Assembly: GCA_905182575.1 (NCBI GenBank)
Contig: CAJJCA010000021.1
Coordinates: 1-46,882, forward strand
Origin: an uncultured Flavobacteriaceae bacterium
GTDB lineage: Bacteria; Bacteroidota; Bacteroidia; Flavobacteriales; Flavobacteriaceae
Length of the DNA stretch: 46,882 nucleotides
Reading direction: 5' to 3'
The position numbers and the translations under genes were made by a program. Shown here one piece after another: positions 9,621 to 19,149 of this stretch (positions within the stretch are counted from its first letter, which is position 1; each line of letters starts with the position of its first letter). Below the pieces are notes generated by a model. It did no database searches, was not told where the DNA came from, and worked only from the letters and a program-made list of their open reading frames with translations.

Positions 9621-12600
9621 ATTAAAAAAAATAAATTCAACTCCTGCCTAACTTGGCTTTCCTACTTTATATTTTTTATTTTCTGTGGAGTATCTGTTAA
9701 CGCTCAAAAGTATTGGACCAAGGCATCTGTTGAGGAAATTGAGCAAACGCTTGAAGTAAAAGAAGAGAGTTGGAGGTTTTTTAAATTTGACCAACAGCAG
9801 TTGAAAACTGAAATTTCTAGTTCAAAATCTAAAAAAACGAGAACTTCCTCAGGTCAGATCTTACTGACGATTCCCAATGAAAATGGAATTGAAGAGGAGT
9901 TTATTCTCTTAAATTCTCCCGTACTTTCCCCAAAACTTCAAAAAATACACCCTGATATTAAGACTTTTATTGGCAGGAGTAAATCTCGTCCCAATGTTAA
10001 GGCGAGGGTTTCCTATTCGGCCATGGGATTAAATGCGTGGATCATGCTCGCTGATGGAAAGCATCATTTTATTCAGCCTTTAAGGAAATTAGAAAATACT
10101 TATTTTTCTTATCCTCGTTCTCAAAAACATGCTGCTTCATTTAGTTGTAAGACAGCAAGTGAAATTGAGAATACAGTAGAGGAAGTCAAAAGAAGATAAT
10201 ATTTATGAAGAAAAAATAAACGATTTAAAATCATTTAGAATTGCAGTTTCAGGTTCGGGTGGGTATACCAAGTTTTGGGGAGATGATGATCCTGAAAACG
10301 GAACAAATGAAGAAGATGCATATGCAGCAGTAGTAAGCACTATCCATAGAGTAAATGAAGTTTTTGAAAATGATTTTGGAATTCATTTAGAATTGGTTTC
10401 TGATGTTAGTTTGATTTATCCAGACTCCGATACCGATCCCTACACGAGTAATTTAAACAGTGAATTACAATCCACGCTAGATGAGGTTATTGGTTCTGAA
10501 AATTATGATTTAGGACATCTTTTTGCTTTCTCAGGAAGTGGTAACGGTGACGCTGGGTCAGTTGGAAATGTTTGTAAGGAAGGGAAGAAAGGAAGCGCTT
10601 TTTCATCTCACCCTTTTCAAGGTTCTAATTCTGATCCTTTCATGAATGATTATTTTGATATAGATTTTGTTGCTCATGAAATAGGGCATCAATTTGGAGC
10701 TTTTCATACTTATTCCTACACCTACGAAAATGGAAGTAAAAGTGCAGAGCCTGGGAGTGGAACTACCATCATGGGTTATGCGGGGATTACTGGGTCAGAT
10801 AATGTTGCCCGTCACAGTGATCCATATTTTCATTATTACAGCATTCAAGACGTATTAAGCTATATTGAGTCTAATACTTGTTTTACTTCTTCAACGAATG
10901 AAAATCAAGCTCCTGTAATTGAGGCAGGGCCAAATTTGACAATACCCAGTGGCACAGCTTATGAGTTGATCGCCACTGCTGAAGATCCTGAAGGAGCTCC
11001 ACTTCATTATTGCTGGGAGCAATTAGACAAAGGTCAAGTAAGTCATGACAACTTTGGACCCAACAGACCTGTTGGCCCTCAAGCACGTTCTTTGCCTCCT
11101 AGTCTAAGTCCAACAAGAACAATACCTAGAATGGAATCTGTTTTGACGGGCAATCTTACCCAGAATAATCCCAGTGTCAATCAAGCGTGGGAAACAGTTT
11201 CAAATGTAGAAAGAAGACTGACATGGGGACTTAGTGTAAGAGACCGATATGCGCAAACAATTGGTCAACAAGGACAAGTAAGTTTTGATACTCGAGTGCT
11301 TACTGTAAATGCAGCTGCGGGACCTTTCATGATTACCTCTCAAAATGAAAATGGAGTAATATGGGAAGCTGGCGCAAGGGAACAAATAGCATGGGAGGTA
11401 GCCAATACTGATGTAGCGCCTATCAATACTCAAACTGTAAACATTCTTTTGTCAACTGATGGCGGTCAAACTTTTCCAACTACCTTAGTTTCGGGTACGC
11501 TAAATGATGGAATCGCTCACATCATCGTTCCGGATACTATAACCACCAATCAGGCTAGAATTAAAATTATCCCTAACAATTCAATTTATTTTACCGTTAA
11601 CACTCAGGACATTGAAATCAAAGAAATGCCTTTTGTGATCTCTTTAGATACCCATTCACATGAGGTTTGTAATCAAAATATTGTAACATATAATTTTGAA
11701 TACAAAACCTTTTCCGGATTTAATGAGGCTGTGAGTTTAAGCCTTGCGGACTTACCAGCTGGAGTTGTGGCTCAATTAAATCCAACCAATATTTCAGCAA
11801 CTGGAAGTACAGGAAGTATTCAGTTGTCTGGGCTTAATGCTATTGGTTCTCAAGATTTTATATTTAATTTAGTTGCAGTTGGCGCAAGCGCCTCAAGAAC
11901 GATTCCCTTGGAGTTAATGGTTAGAAATGAAAGTATTGATCCCGTTCAATTGTCGCTTCCGTCGGATCAAACAGCCGAGGTTGGTCGAACAATTATTTTA
12001 AGTTGGACAAAAGACATCAATGTTAATTCTTATAGGCTTGAACTATCCAAAAGCGAAGATTTTGAAGATATAATCTTAACTAAAAACACATCGCTTACAA
12101 GTTTTACTTTAAACAATTTGGCTTTTGCAACGGATTATTATTGGAGGGTAAAATCAATTAATTCCTGCGAGGAAAGTGATTTCACCACGAATAAGTTCAG
12201 CACCATTATTGTCAATTGCAACACTTATGCTGCTGCTGATCTGCCCCTCAGGATCAAAGATTCTAATAATTTCAGTGGAGTAACGAATGTAGATATTAAC
12301 ATTGTTGATTTGGCCATAATTGAAGATTTAAATGTTCATGTTTCAATAGATCACACTTATATTGGTGATATTTCGATTCACCTTTTAACACCTGACAATA
12401 CACTAATAAAACTTTCCCAAAATTTAGGGGAAAGCTTAAACGATTATACCAATACTATTTTTGATCAAGAAGCTGAAAATCCTATTATTTTTGCAATCCC
12501 ACCATTTACAGGTTCCTATCGACCTTTTGAAAGTCTTTCGTCTCTGAGAGGTAAAAATCTAAACGGAAGGTGGAGGCTGATTATTGAAGACAACTTTGAT

Positions 12601-13497
12601 GGGGTTTCGGGTTTCCTCAAAGATTTCTCCATAGCAGTCTGTTATAAAGGAGATGTCTTGTCGGATTCTGATCTTGACATGATCGCAGACATCGATGACA
12701 ATTGTCCCAATACTGCAAATACAGATCAATTGGACAGTGATGGAAATGGGATTGGCGATGTTTGTGATATAAATTCTCAAGGAAACTTTACGATTTCTAA
12801 AAAAGATGTGACTTGCATTGGTAAAAGAAACGGAGAAATAACCGTTAATGCAACAGCGCAGTTTAGTTATAACTTGAGCGTTATTGGATCTAATGGTCAA
12901 AAGGCTGAATCTTCTTTCAGCGCTCAAAATGAAATCATGATCAGCAATATTCCTGTCGGAGATTATAGTGTTTGCATAACAGCAATTGAAGATCCTAATT
13001 TTGAGAGATGTTTTATTACGACAATAAATGCCCCCGATCCGCTTAGTGTTCAGACCCAGTTAAATGTAGCAAAGAAATCCGTTAGTGTCGAATTGGAAGG
13101 TGCTTCAAAATACAACCTTAAAATCAATAATCAACAGTATTCACTGAGCTCTGGCAGACACGACTTTTCTCTGGAAGAGGGCTTGTCTACGATCGAAGTC
13201 ACTACTGAATTGTCTTGTCAAGGAAGTGTTAAGCGAGAAATATATCTCTCTGATCAATCGAGCTTATACCCTAATCCAGCGCGAGATGTTGTGAATGTTT
13301 TGGTGGGCGGAAAAGAAAACCAGGTGAAAATATTACTTTATAAAACGGATGGTACTTTACTTAATGAAACTGATTTGCAACTTTCTGAATTGGAGCGGGC
13401 ATATCAAATTCCTCTTGACGGTCAAGCATCAGGACTTTATTTCATTGTGATTAAAAAAGGGGGCGTTTACGAAAATTTAAAATTGTTAAAGCTGTGA
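9621..13497 (+). CDS. Secreted reprolysin-like (M12B-type) metalloprotease with P domain and T9SS sorting domain (one frame change, start uncertain)
   Basis: A signal peptide (hydrophobic stretch ending VSVNAQ near 9700) is followed by a propeptide. The frame changes near 10195; the catalytic domain then runs from FRIAVSGSGGYTKFWGDDD and has the zinc motif HEIGHQFGAFH (about residue 352) and a Met-turn (TTIMGY, about 384). Then follow a PKD/cadherin-like segment, fibronectin-like domains, a proprotein-convertase P domain (about 12235-12650), thrombospondin type-3 Ca2+ repeats (DSDLDMIADIDDNCPNTA) and a type A T9SS C-terminal domain (LYPNPARDVVNVLV). Total about 1290 residues. No in-frame ATG exists before the signal peptide; ATT at 9621 may be a miscalled ATG. 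Substrate unknown. Confidence 0.88.
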
Positions 13498-14171
13498 ATT
13501 TAAAACCCTATTTTCTATTATTAATTTTAATCTTGGGTTGCAAGAAAGAAGTAATTCCTCTTCCTGAAGCTGCTGTTTTAATTGGGCCTGAAAACAATAA
13601 CTCTTGTACGACTGCCTTGCCAATTGACGCAGCTAGGAGTCAAGTGACTTTTGACTGGGAGTTGGCTTTAAATTCTGATTCCTATCAACTTGTAATTCAG
13701 GATTTGACCACTGGAACGCAGACCTTAGAGGTAACATTTCGAGTCTCTGAAAGTACAGTTTTAAAAAGTGGGCGTCCTTATTCGTGGTGGGTGATTTCAA
13801 AATCTGAACGCACTGAGGAAGTTGCCAAAAGCGAAGTTTGGTCTTTTTACCTTGAAGGAGTTCAAGAAGAATCCCATCTTCCTTTTCCAGCCAAGCTGAT
13901 TAGTCCTAATACAAACGAACAAGTGAGTCTTGAGAATGGAGAATTTACTTTTAGATGGGAAGGGTTAGACTTGGACGGAGACATCGTATCCTATGACTTT
14001 TATTTAGGGGAAGATCCAGAAAGTTTAACTTTAAATAGCAGTAGGTTGACCAATTCCTTTGTAAGTATTACTCTAGAAAGTGACACTTATTATTATTGGA
14101 AAATTTATACTCGAGATCAGATTGAGAACGGGTCCAATTCTCAAATAAATGTTTTTAAGACAGAACCTTAA
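13494..14171 (+). CDS. Putative lipoprotein with fibronectin-type repeats
   Basis: 225 residues beginning at a GTG that overlaps the protease stop, so translation is probably coupled. A short hydrophobic signal ends in LILGC with a lipobox cysteine at about residue 16. Two similar beta-sandwich segments follow, each with a W-x-L/W pattern (FDWELALNSDSYQL; FRWEGLDLDGDIVSYDFYLG) and a closing YYYWKIYTRD strand, as in fibronectin type III-like modules. No enzyme motif is seen. It may be an outer-membrane partner or anchor for the secreted protease (inference from position only). Confidence 0.7.
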   Translation: MNLKPYFLLLILILGCKKEVIPLPEAAVLIGPENNNSCTTALPIDAARSQVTFDWELALNSDSYQLVIQDLTTGTQTLEVTFRVSESTVLKSGRPYSWWVISKSERTEEVAKSEVWSFYLEGVQEESHLPFPAKLISPNTNEQVSLENGEFTFRWEGLDLDGDIVSYDFYLGEDPESLTLNSSRLTNSFVSITLESDTYYYWKIYTRDQIENGSNSQINVFKTEP

Positions 14172-14783
14172 TCTTTTTTTCCATTAAAGTTGTTCATTGT
14201 ATTTTCGAGCCCAGCGAATGAAAAGGAAAAAATAATTTCAATACTCCTTTTAATGACTGGCGCTATGGAAGTTAGCTCTTCCGGCGAAAATTTTCCTAAA
14301 ACAAAATCGACCTGATTGAAGGTTGGGTTTTCACTTTTTATTCCGAAACGTAACCTCGCATAAACGGGGGTGTTCAACTGAGCTTGGATGTCTTTGAGAC
14401 CGTTGTGTCCTCCGTCACTGCCCTTGCCTTTGAGTCTTAAGTCTCCAATGGGTAGATGTAAGTCATCGGTAATGATTAATATATTCTCTAGAGGAATATT
14501 TTCTTTAAGCGCCCAATATCTAACCGCTTTTCCACTTAGATTCATAAGATGTAGAGGGCTTTAAAAAAATTAATTTTTTACCTTTATGATTCTTACTTCC
14601 TTTTTGCCCGAGTTTAGCTTCGGTCATTTCAACTTCAAATTGATCGCTTAATTCATCAATAACTTTGAAACCTATGTTGTGACGGGTGTTGTTGTACTCA
14701 CTTCCAATATTTCCTAACCCCACAATTAAATACTTATTCATATCAACAGGTTTTGATTTTCTGAAGAACCATTTGTATAACAT
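14168..14783 (-). CDS. pth: Peptidyl-tRNA hydrolase (frame-shifted)
   Basis: Releases tRNA from peptidyl-tRNA that has dropped off the ribosome; essential in most bacteria. The core begins MNKYLIVGLGNIGSEYNNTR with the catalytic His in RHNIGF; the second frame carries DDLHLPIGDLRLK and GGHNGLKDI. The frame changes near 14540, where KPST leads into MNLSGKAVRYW. A 14-residue leader (MLYKWFFRKSKPVD) precedes the usual start, as in many flavobacterial homologues; the internal ATG is an alternative start. The stop overlaps the convergent lipoprotein gene by 4 bases. Confidence 0.94.
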
Positions 14784-14794
14784 CCTATAAAATT

Positions 14795-14831
14795 AAAAAA
14801 AGCATCCCAATATACGAGATGCTTTTTTTTA
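14795..14831 (-). terminator. Intrinsic terminator after rplY
   Basis: The stem AGCATC/GATGCT (14801-14806 with 14818-14823) is flanked by an A-run on the left and a T-run on the right, so it can act on either strand. It lies 20 bases after the rplY stop and just upstream of pth. Confidence 0.7.
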
Positions 14832-14850
14832 AATTGAAAACAATTTTAAT

Positions 14851-15486
14851 TTATTCAGCAGCAGCAGCTTCTCCACTTTCTTCTGTAGCACCTTCCGCAG
14901 CAGCTTCAGCAGCTTCTTCATCTTCTGTTTTAACAGAAGCACGAGAAGTTCTTACCTGGCAAACAACCGTATTGTCTGGGTGAAGAATTGTAAAAGCATC
15001 ATTTTGAAGTTCGGAAGAAGTAATCTTGTTCCCTAGTTCTAGTTTAGAAATATCAACCGTGATAAAATCCGGTAGATTTGCTGGCAAGGAACGAACTCTT
15101 AACTTTCTCTTGTTTAAGCTCAAAACTCCACCACTAATAAGAACCCCGGGTGCAGCACCTTCAAAGTTCAATGGAATATTCATGGAGATTTCTTTGTCAT
15201 CAAACAATTGATAAAAGTCAACATGAAGGATTTTGTCAGAAACAGGATGAAATTGAATGTCCTGTAGAATTGCGTTTATTTTGGTGTCATTATCCAAAAC
15301 GAGCAAAACTGTGTGCGCATTAGGCGTGTAAACTAATTTGCTGAAATCAAGTTCTTTTGCAGAAAAATGAAGTGGCTCTCCCCCTCCATAAATCACGCAA
15401 GGAACCATCTCAGCATTACGTAAGGCCTTTGTAGCTTTCTTGCCTACGCTTTCTCTTTTAGATCCGTTAATTGTAATAGATTTCAT
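14851..15486 (-). CDS. rplY: 50S ribosomal protein L25 (Ctc form)
   Basis: 5S rRNA-binding large-subunit protein of the long Ctc/TL5 type: an N-terminal L25 domain ([20 protein letters not shown], residues 1-90), a C-terminal beta domain (about 95-185) and an acidic Ala/Glu tail. At 211 residues it is normal for the two-domain form and intact. It starts 19 bases after prs ends, and prs-rplY-pth order is a common bacterial arrangement linking nucleotide supply and translation. Confidence 0.95.
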   Translation of the reverse strand: MKSITINGSKRESVGKKATKALRNAEMVPCVIYGGGEPLHFSAKELDFSKLVYTPNAHTVLLVLDNDTKINAILQDIQFHPVSDKILHVDFYQLFDDKEISMNIPLNFEGAAPGVLISGGVLSLNKRKLRVRSLPANLPDFITVDISKLELGNKITSSELQNDAFTILHPDNTVVCQVRTSRASVKTEDEEAAEAAAEGATEESGEAAAAE

Positions 15487-15505
15487 TATAGTTATTGATT
15501 AAAAA

Positions 15506-16438
15506 TTAAATTATGTATTTTTCACTTATTGATTTGTTGTGATGCACGTTGTACATGATTTCAGCGAAAAGCTTCGCACAACTCAACACTTTTACTTTTT
15601 TACTTTCTTTTTTTGGAGGAATAGAGTCTGTAACAATAAGTTCTTCCAATTTTGAATTTTCAATTTTTTCGTAAGCGTCACCCGAAAGGAGTGCGTGCGT
15701 ACAAATTGCTCTCACTGACAGTGCACCTCTTTCCATCATCAAATCAGCTGCTTTTGTAAGCGTTCCTGCGGTGTCAACCATGTCATCGACAAGGACAACA
15801 TTTTTGCCAGTCACATCGCCAATTAATTCCATGTGCGAAATGACATTGGCTTTTGCCCTTTGTTTGTAACAGATGACAACGTCAGAGGCTAAGAATTTTG
15901 AATAAGCATAAGCTCTTTTCGAACCCCCCATGTCTGGTGAAGCAACCGTAAGGTTGTCCAAATTCATTTTTTTTAGGTGAGGAATGAAAATTGAAGAAGC
16001 AAATAAATGATCTACAGGTTTTTCAAAAAATCCTTGAATCTGATCCGCATGAAGGTCCATAGTCATTATGCGGGTTGCACCTGCAGCCTCTAATAACTTA
16101 GCGATCAATTTTGCTCCTATCGGAACCCTAGGTTTGTCTTTTCTGTCTTGACGCGCCCATCCGAAATAGGGTATTACAGCAGTAATGTGTCTTGCAGAGG
16201 CCCTCTTGGCTGCGTCTAACATCAGAAGCATTTCCATGAGATTGTCCGAAGAAGGGTGGGTAGAACCAATGATAAAGATTCTTGCACCACGAACAGACTC
16301 CTCAAATGAGGGTTGAAATTCACCATCACTATAATGGGAGAAATTAACGTTTCCTAATTCTTGGCCAAAATGCTCAGAAATGGATTTTGATAATTCCTTA
16401 GATTGAGTACAACTAAATATTTTTACTGGAGTTTCCAA
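15506..16438 (-). CDS. prs: Ribose-phosphate pyrophosphokinase (PRPP synthetase)
   Basis: Makes PRPP from ribose 5-phosphate and ATP for purine, pyrimidine, histidine and NAD synthesis. The 310-residue protein is intact. It has the flexible-loop and Mg2+ region YFGWARQDRKDKPRVPI (91-107), the MDLHADQIQGFF signature (127-138) and the PRPP-binding loop DDMVDTAGT (218-226). It is first in a minus-strand unit with rplY, and divergent from tRNA-Leu. Confidence 0.97.
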   Translation of the reverse strand: METPVKIFSCTQSKELSKSISEHFGQELGNVNFSHYSDGEFQPSFEESVRGARIFIIGSTHPSSDNLMEMLLMLDAAKRASARHITAVIPYFGWARQDRKDKPRVPIGAKLIAKLLEAAGATRIMTMDLHADQIQGFFEKPVDHLFASSIFIPHLKKMNLDNLTVASPDMGGSKRAYAYSKFLASDVVICYKQRAKANVISHMELIGDVTGKNVVLVDDMVDTAGTLTKAADLMMERGALSVRAICTHALLSGDAYEKIENSKLEELIVTDSIPPKKESKKVKVLSCAKLFAEIMYNVHHNKSISEKYII

Positions 16439-16460
16439 TGTTTCCTATTTTTCAGGTTTG

Positions 16461-16468
16461 CAAATTTA
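16461..16468 (-). promoter_or_regulatory. Bacteroidota -7 element upstream of prs
   Basis: Reads TAAATTTG on the minus strand, matching TAnnTTTG, 22 bases before the prs ATG. Confidence 0.5.
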
Positions 16469-16533
16469 GAAATAAATTTAAGTCATTAAAGCTTATTCTT
16501 TAATAATTTAGAACGAAACTTCATTTATTTTAT

Positions 16534-16541
16534 TAGTTTTG
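16534..16541 (+). promoter_or_regulatory. Bacteroidota -7 element upstream of tRNA-Leu(CAA)
   Basis: TAGTTTTG lies 10 bases before the mature 5' end of the tRNA, which fits a short 5' leader. Confidence 0.55.
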
Positions 16542-16551
16542 CTGCCCTCAA

Positions 16552-16633
16552 GCCTTGGTGGCGGAATTGGTAGACGCGCTGGATTCAAAATCCAGTTCTT
16601 TCGGGAGTGTGGGTTCGATTCCCACCCAAGGTA
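16552..16633 (+). tRNA. tRNA-Leu (anticodon CAA)
   Basis: A class II tRNA with a long variable arm. The acceptor stem GCCTTGG pairs with CCAAGGT (terminal G-U), discriminator A; the D arm contains GGCGGAATTGGTAGAC; the anticodon stem-loop CTGGA-TTCAAAA-TCCAG gives CAA at positions 34-36; the T arm is GTGGG-TTCGATT-CCCAC. The 3' CCA is not encoded. Confidence 0.97.
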
Positions 16634-16635
16634 CA

Positions 16636-16667
16636 AAAGGCTCCACATAAATGTGAAGCCTTTTTTT
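16636..16667 (+). terminator. Terminator after tRNA-Leu(CAA)
   Basis: AAGGCTCCACAT pairs with ATGTGAAGCCTT (one C/A mismatch) around a 2-base loop and is followed by seven T. It lies 3 bases after the tRNA. Confidence 0.8.
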
Positions 16668-16805
16668 ATTTTACACCTAAAATATTTTGAAATTTAATGT
16701 TGCCTAGAACAGGTATAAAAAAAATTCTAAACCTAAATCTAGACCTTGTTCTTGATATTTCATCTCTCAAATCGTTTAACTTTTACGACTAATAAAATCA
16801 AACGA

Positions 16806-16813
16806 TAGTTTTG
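16806..16813 (+). promoter_or_regulatory. Bacteroidota -7 element upstream of the secreted phosphodiesterase
   Basis: TAGTTTTG, 48 bases before the ATG at 16862, matches TAnnTTTG. Confidence 0.45.
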
Positions 16814-16861
16814 CCTTATTTTTAACAAAACTATTTTTTAAACCTTAATAGAACCAAGACA

Positions 16862-17611
16862 ATGTGTAAGAATAATGTTATAATTATCAGTGCTTTATGC
16901 TTATTGGTGTTTAATCAACTAGCAGGACAGCAAAAAATTCACTCTCATAATGATTATCATCAAAACATTCCTTTTTGGCTGGCTTATGGTTGTGGTCTTG
17001 ATTCGATTGAAGTAGATGTTTTTCTCAAAGACAACGATTTAATGGTTGCCCATCATGAAAATGAGATCATCGAAAACAGGACTATTGAAAGTCTTTACCT
17101 GAATCCGATTCGTGATTTACTTTCATTAAATCTTTACAAACAAGCCCTTCAGTTACTAATTGATATTAAGACAGCTCCCTATGAAACAATCGACCGACTC
17201 GCTCTAATTTTAAAAAAATATCCAGACATTACCAGTAACCCATTAGTTTTAATTGTCATCTCTGGGAGTCAGCCCAAAATTGTGGATTATCCTAATTATC
17301 CCAATTATATAAAATTTGATTACCAAAAATTAATTAAAATTACCGATCAAAACATTTTAGATAAAGTGGGATTAATAAGCCTTAGTTTAAGGGAGTTTTC
17401 AAATTGGAATGGTTTGTCGGATTTAAGTGCTGAAGATCAGGTAAGAATAAAAGAAGTAATCCAAAAGGCACATTCTTATGGTAAACCCTTTAGGTTTTGG
17501 GCGACACCAGATACGGAAAAAGCATGGAAAACTTTTGCGCAATTCGGAGTGGATTACATCAATACTGACAAACCATGTCAGGCTTCAAATTTTTTAAACC
17601 CCAAGCCTTAA
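16862..17611 (+). CDS. Secreted PI-PLC / glycerophosphodiester phosphodiesterase superfamily protein
   Basis: 249 residues with a signal peptide (hydrophobic 7-20, likely cleaved near LAGQQ). HSHNDYH at about 27-33 supplies the first catalytic-type histidine; IEVDVFLKDNDLMVAHHEN (about 50-68) gives the acidic metal ligands and second histidine typical of the TIM-barrel phosphodiesterases. FRFWATPDTEKAW and FGVDYINTDKP close the barrel as in the GDPD and AIM6-like group. The likely substrate is a glycerophosphodiester or phosphoinositide-type head group in the periplasm; this is not provable from sequence. It is intact. Confidence 0.8.
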   Translation: MCKNNVIIISALCLLVFNQLAGQQKIHSHNDYHQNIPFWLAYGCGLDSIEVDVFLKDNDLMVAHHENEIIENRTIESLYLNPIRDLLSLNLYKQALQLLIDIKTAPYETIDRLALILKKYPDITSNPLVLIVISGSQPKIVDYPNYPNYIKFDYQKLIKITDQNILDKVGLISLSLREFSNWNGLSDLSAEDQVRIKEVIQKAHSYGKPFRFWATPDTEKAWKTFAQFGVDYINTDKPCQASNFLNPKP

Positions 17612-17631
17612 ATAAGTATTTATAATTAAAT

Positions 17632-18667
17632 CTATAATGGTTTCACACAACGGAATCCAGTATGCTGGGAGCCAGTGTCGGGGGAGGATTTCATTCTAGA
17701 AGCCACCCTGTATCCGGCACAATAATCATCATTACACAAAAAGGAACCGCCACGAATTACCCGCTGATCAATATAAGGATTGTAAGGGTCATAGCTCTCT
17801 TCGGGACCTTGAGGGTTCTTGACTTTCCCACTATTTAATTCTTTGTAATAGTCAAAATTGTACCAATCCGAACACCATTCCCAGACATTTCCTGCCATGT
17901 CATAAAGCCCATATGGATTTGGCTCATATGATTTTACTGGGGCCGAATAAAAAAACAAATCTTTGACGGCATTGTCATAGGGAAAACTACCTTCCCAGCT
18001 ATTTGCTTTAACAGCACCTGTCGAAATGTGCTCATCTCCCCATGGATAGATTTTGTCTTTCAGGCCGCCTCGGGCAGCCCATTCCCATTCGGCTTCTGTA
18101 GGCAATCTTTTTCCAGCCCATTTGGCGTAAGCATTCGCGTCGTCCCAAGAAACATGAACCACAGGGTGATTCTCCTTTCCTAAGATATCACTCCCTTTTC
18201 CTTTGGGGTGTCTCCAGCTGGCTTTGGGTTTCCATTCCCACCAGGCGCTGTAATTATCTAAGTTCTACAGGACCATTTGTCGTTTTAAAAACCAAAGAGG
18301 AAGCTTGAAGTAATGAGTCGTGAGGCTTTGGAGTATCGGGAGGTAATTGCACCTTCATTAATTCCCAATCAACATCTTTTTCGGCAGTTGTTTCATAGTC
18401 CGTCGCCTCAACAAAGACAGCAAACTGAGCATTGGTTACCTCTGTTTGATCGATCCAATAACCATTCAGATTAACTTCGTGAACTGGAGATTCATCGGCT
18501 CTGGCTTGGGGTCCTTCGCTACCCATCTTGAATTTTCCTCCTGAAATCCAAACCATACCCTCTGGCTTTTCACCTGAAACTGATTGTGATTTTTTCACGT
18601 TAGATTTACATCCAATCAACAATAGAAATGTTGAGATTAAAAATATATAGGAATATGTTTTTGCCAT
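17632..18667 (-). CDS. Formylglycine-generating enzyme (SUMF1/FGE) family lipoprotein (frame-shifted)
   Basis: A lipoprotein signal (LLLIGC, Cys at about 20) is followed by an FGE-sulfatase domain: [35 protein letters not shown], then [19 protein letters not shown] and [15 protein letters not shown]. The two cysteines that form the copper-binding active site of true FGEs are present in [15 protein letters not shown] (C-x4-C), with the closing GFRCV. It therefore looks catalytically competent for converting a sulfatase Cys or Ser to formylglycine in the periplasm. A frame change near 18262 resumes [20 protein letters not shown]. Total about 345 residues. No sulfatase lies in this window. It is divergent from the metal cluster. 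Confidence 0.87.
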
Positions 18668-18694
18668 TTATATTTTATTTTAATCACAAATATG

Positions 18695-18702
18695 CAAAAT
18701 TA
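18695..18702 (-). promoter_or_regulatory. Bacteroidota -7 element upstream of the FGE lipoprotein
   Basis: TAATTTTG on the minus strand, 27 bases before the ATG at 18667. It is interleaved with the opposite-strand promoter at 18715. Confidence 0.45.
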
Positions 18703-18714
18703 AAGATTAACATC

Positions 18715-18722
18715 TATCTTTG
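18715..18722 (+). promoter_or_regulatory. Bacteroidota -7 element upstream of the metal-type cluster
   Basis: TATCTTTG fits TAnnTTTG, 30 bases before the ATG at 18753. Transcription from here would exclude the upstream non-ATG start at 18720, which supports 18753 as the start. Confidence 0.55.
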
Positions 18723-18752
18723 TTTAAAGGAGCTTTTAAGATAAACAGTTTT

Positions 18753-19070
18753 ATGGATCGTAAGCTGAAAAATACTTTTTTCACAATTTTATTGACATCA
18801 ATTTTGATGTTGCCTTATTTGGGATCCTTTTCTCATTTGTTTGAAGACCATAAACACAAAACTTGTTCTGATTTTACGACACACATTCATGCAATTGATT
18901 TTGATTGTGATATTTTAGAATATAATTTTACTCCACAACTTAATTTATCTTTAACTGGTTTTAGGGCCTTGACGCCATACAATCCAAAACATGTTTTTTC
19001 GCATCTTTATCTAAGATTTCCCTCGAAAAAAATACTGAGAAACTTACTCAGGGGGCCACCTCAAGTTTGA
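18753..19070 (+). CDS. Small secreted or membrane-anchored His/Cys-containing protein
   Basis: 105 residues from the ATG at 18753 (MDRKLKNTFFTILLTSILML). A hydrophobic N-terminal segment is followed by SHLFEDHKHKTCSDFTTHIH, a cluster of His, Cys and acidic residues that could bind a transition metal, and a basic C-terminus ending LRGPPQV. Similar short proteins precede TonB receptor genes in other flavobacteria (recollection of context, no named family). It is probably the first gene of a unit with the His-rich lipoprotein and TonB receptor. Function unknown. Confidence 0.65.
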   Translation: MDRKLKNTFFTILLTSILMLPYLGSFSHLFEDHKHKTCSDFTTHIHAIDFDCDILEYNFTPQLNLSLTGFRALTPYNPKHVFSHLYLRFPSKKILRNLLRGPPQV

Positions 19071-19097
19071 TTTTTATCCGTGATTAAATACTCTATT

Positions 19098-19115
19098 CGA
19101 CTTATAAATAAGTCG
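19098..19115. promoter_or_regulatory. Perfect inverted repeat between the first two genes of the metal-type cluster
   Basis: CGACTTATAAATAAGTCG is a perfect dyad: 8-base arms around a central AA. As RNA it could form a 7-bp hairpin with a 4-base loop. It has no following T-run, so an operator or mRNA-processing hairpin is more likely than a terminator. Confidence 0.5.
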
Positions 19116-19149
19116 GATAACATCTTCTCTATTAATAAAAATTAAAACT

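Noticed and set aside
10883-11433. Minus-strand frames inside the metalloprotease
   Set aside because: Overlap a well-supported secreted protein and have no recognisable content.
12559-12927. 122-codon minus frame
   Set aside because: Antisense to the P-domain and TSP3 region of the protease; no independent support.
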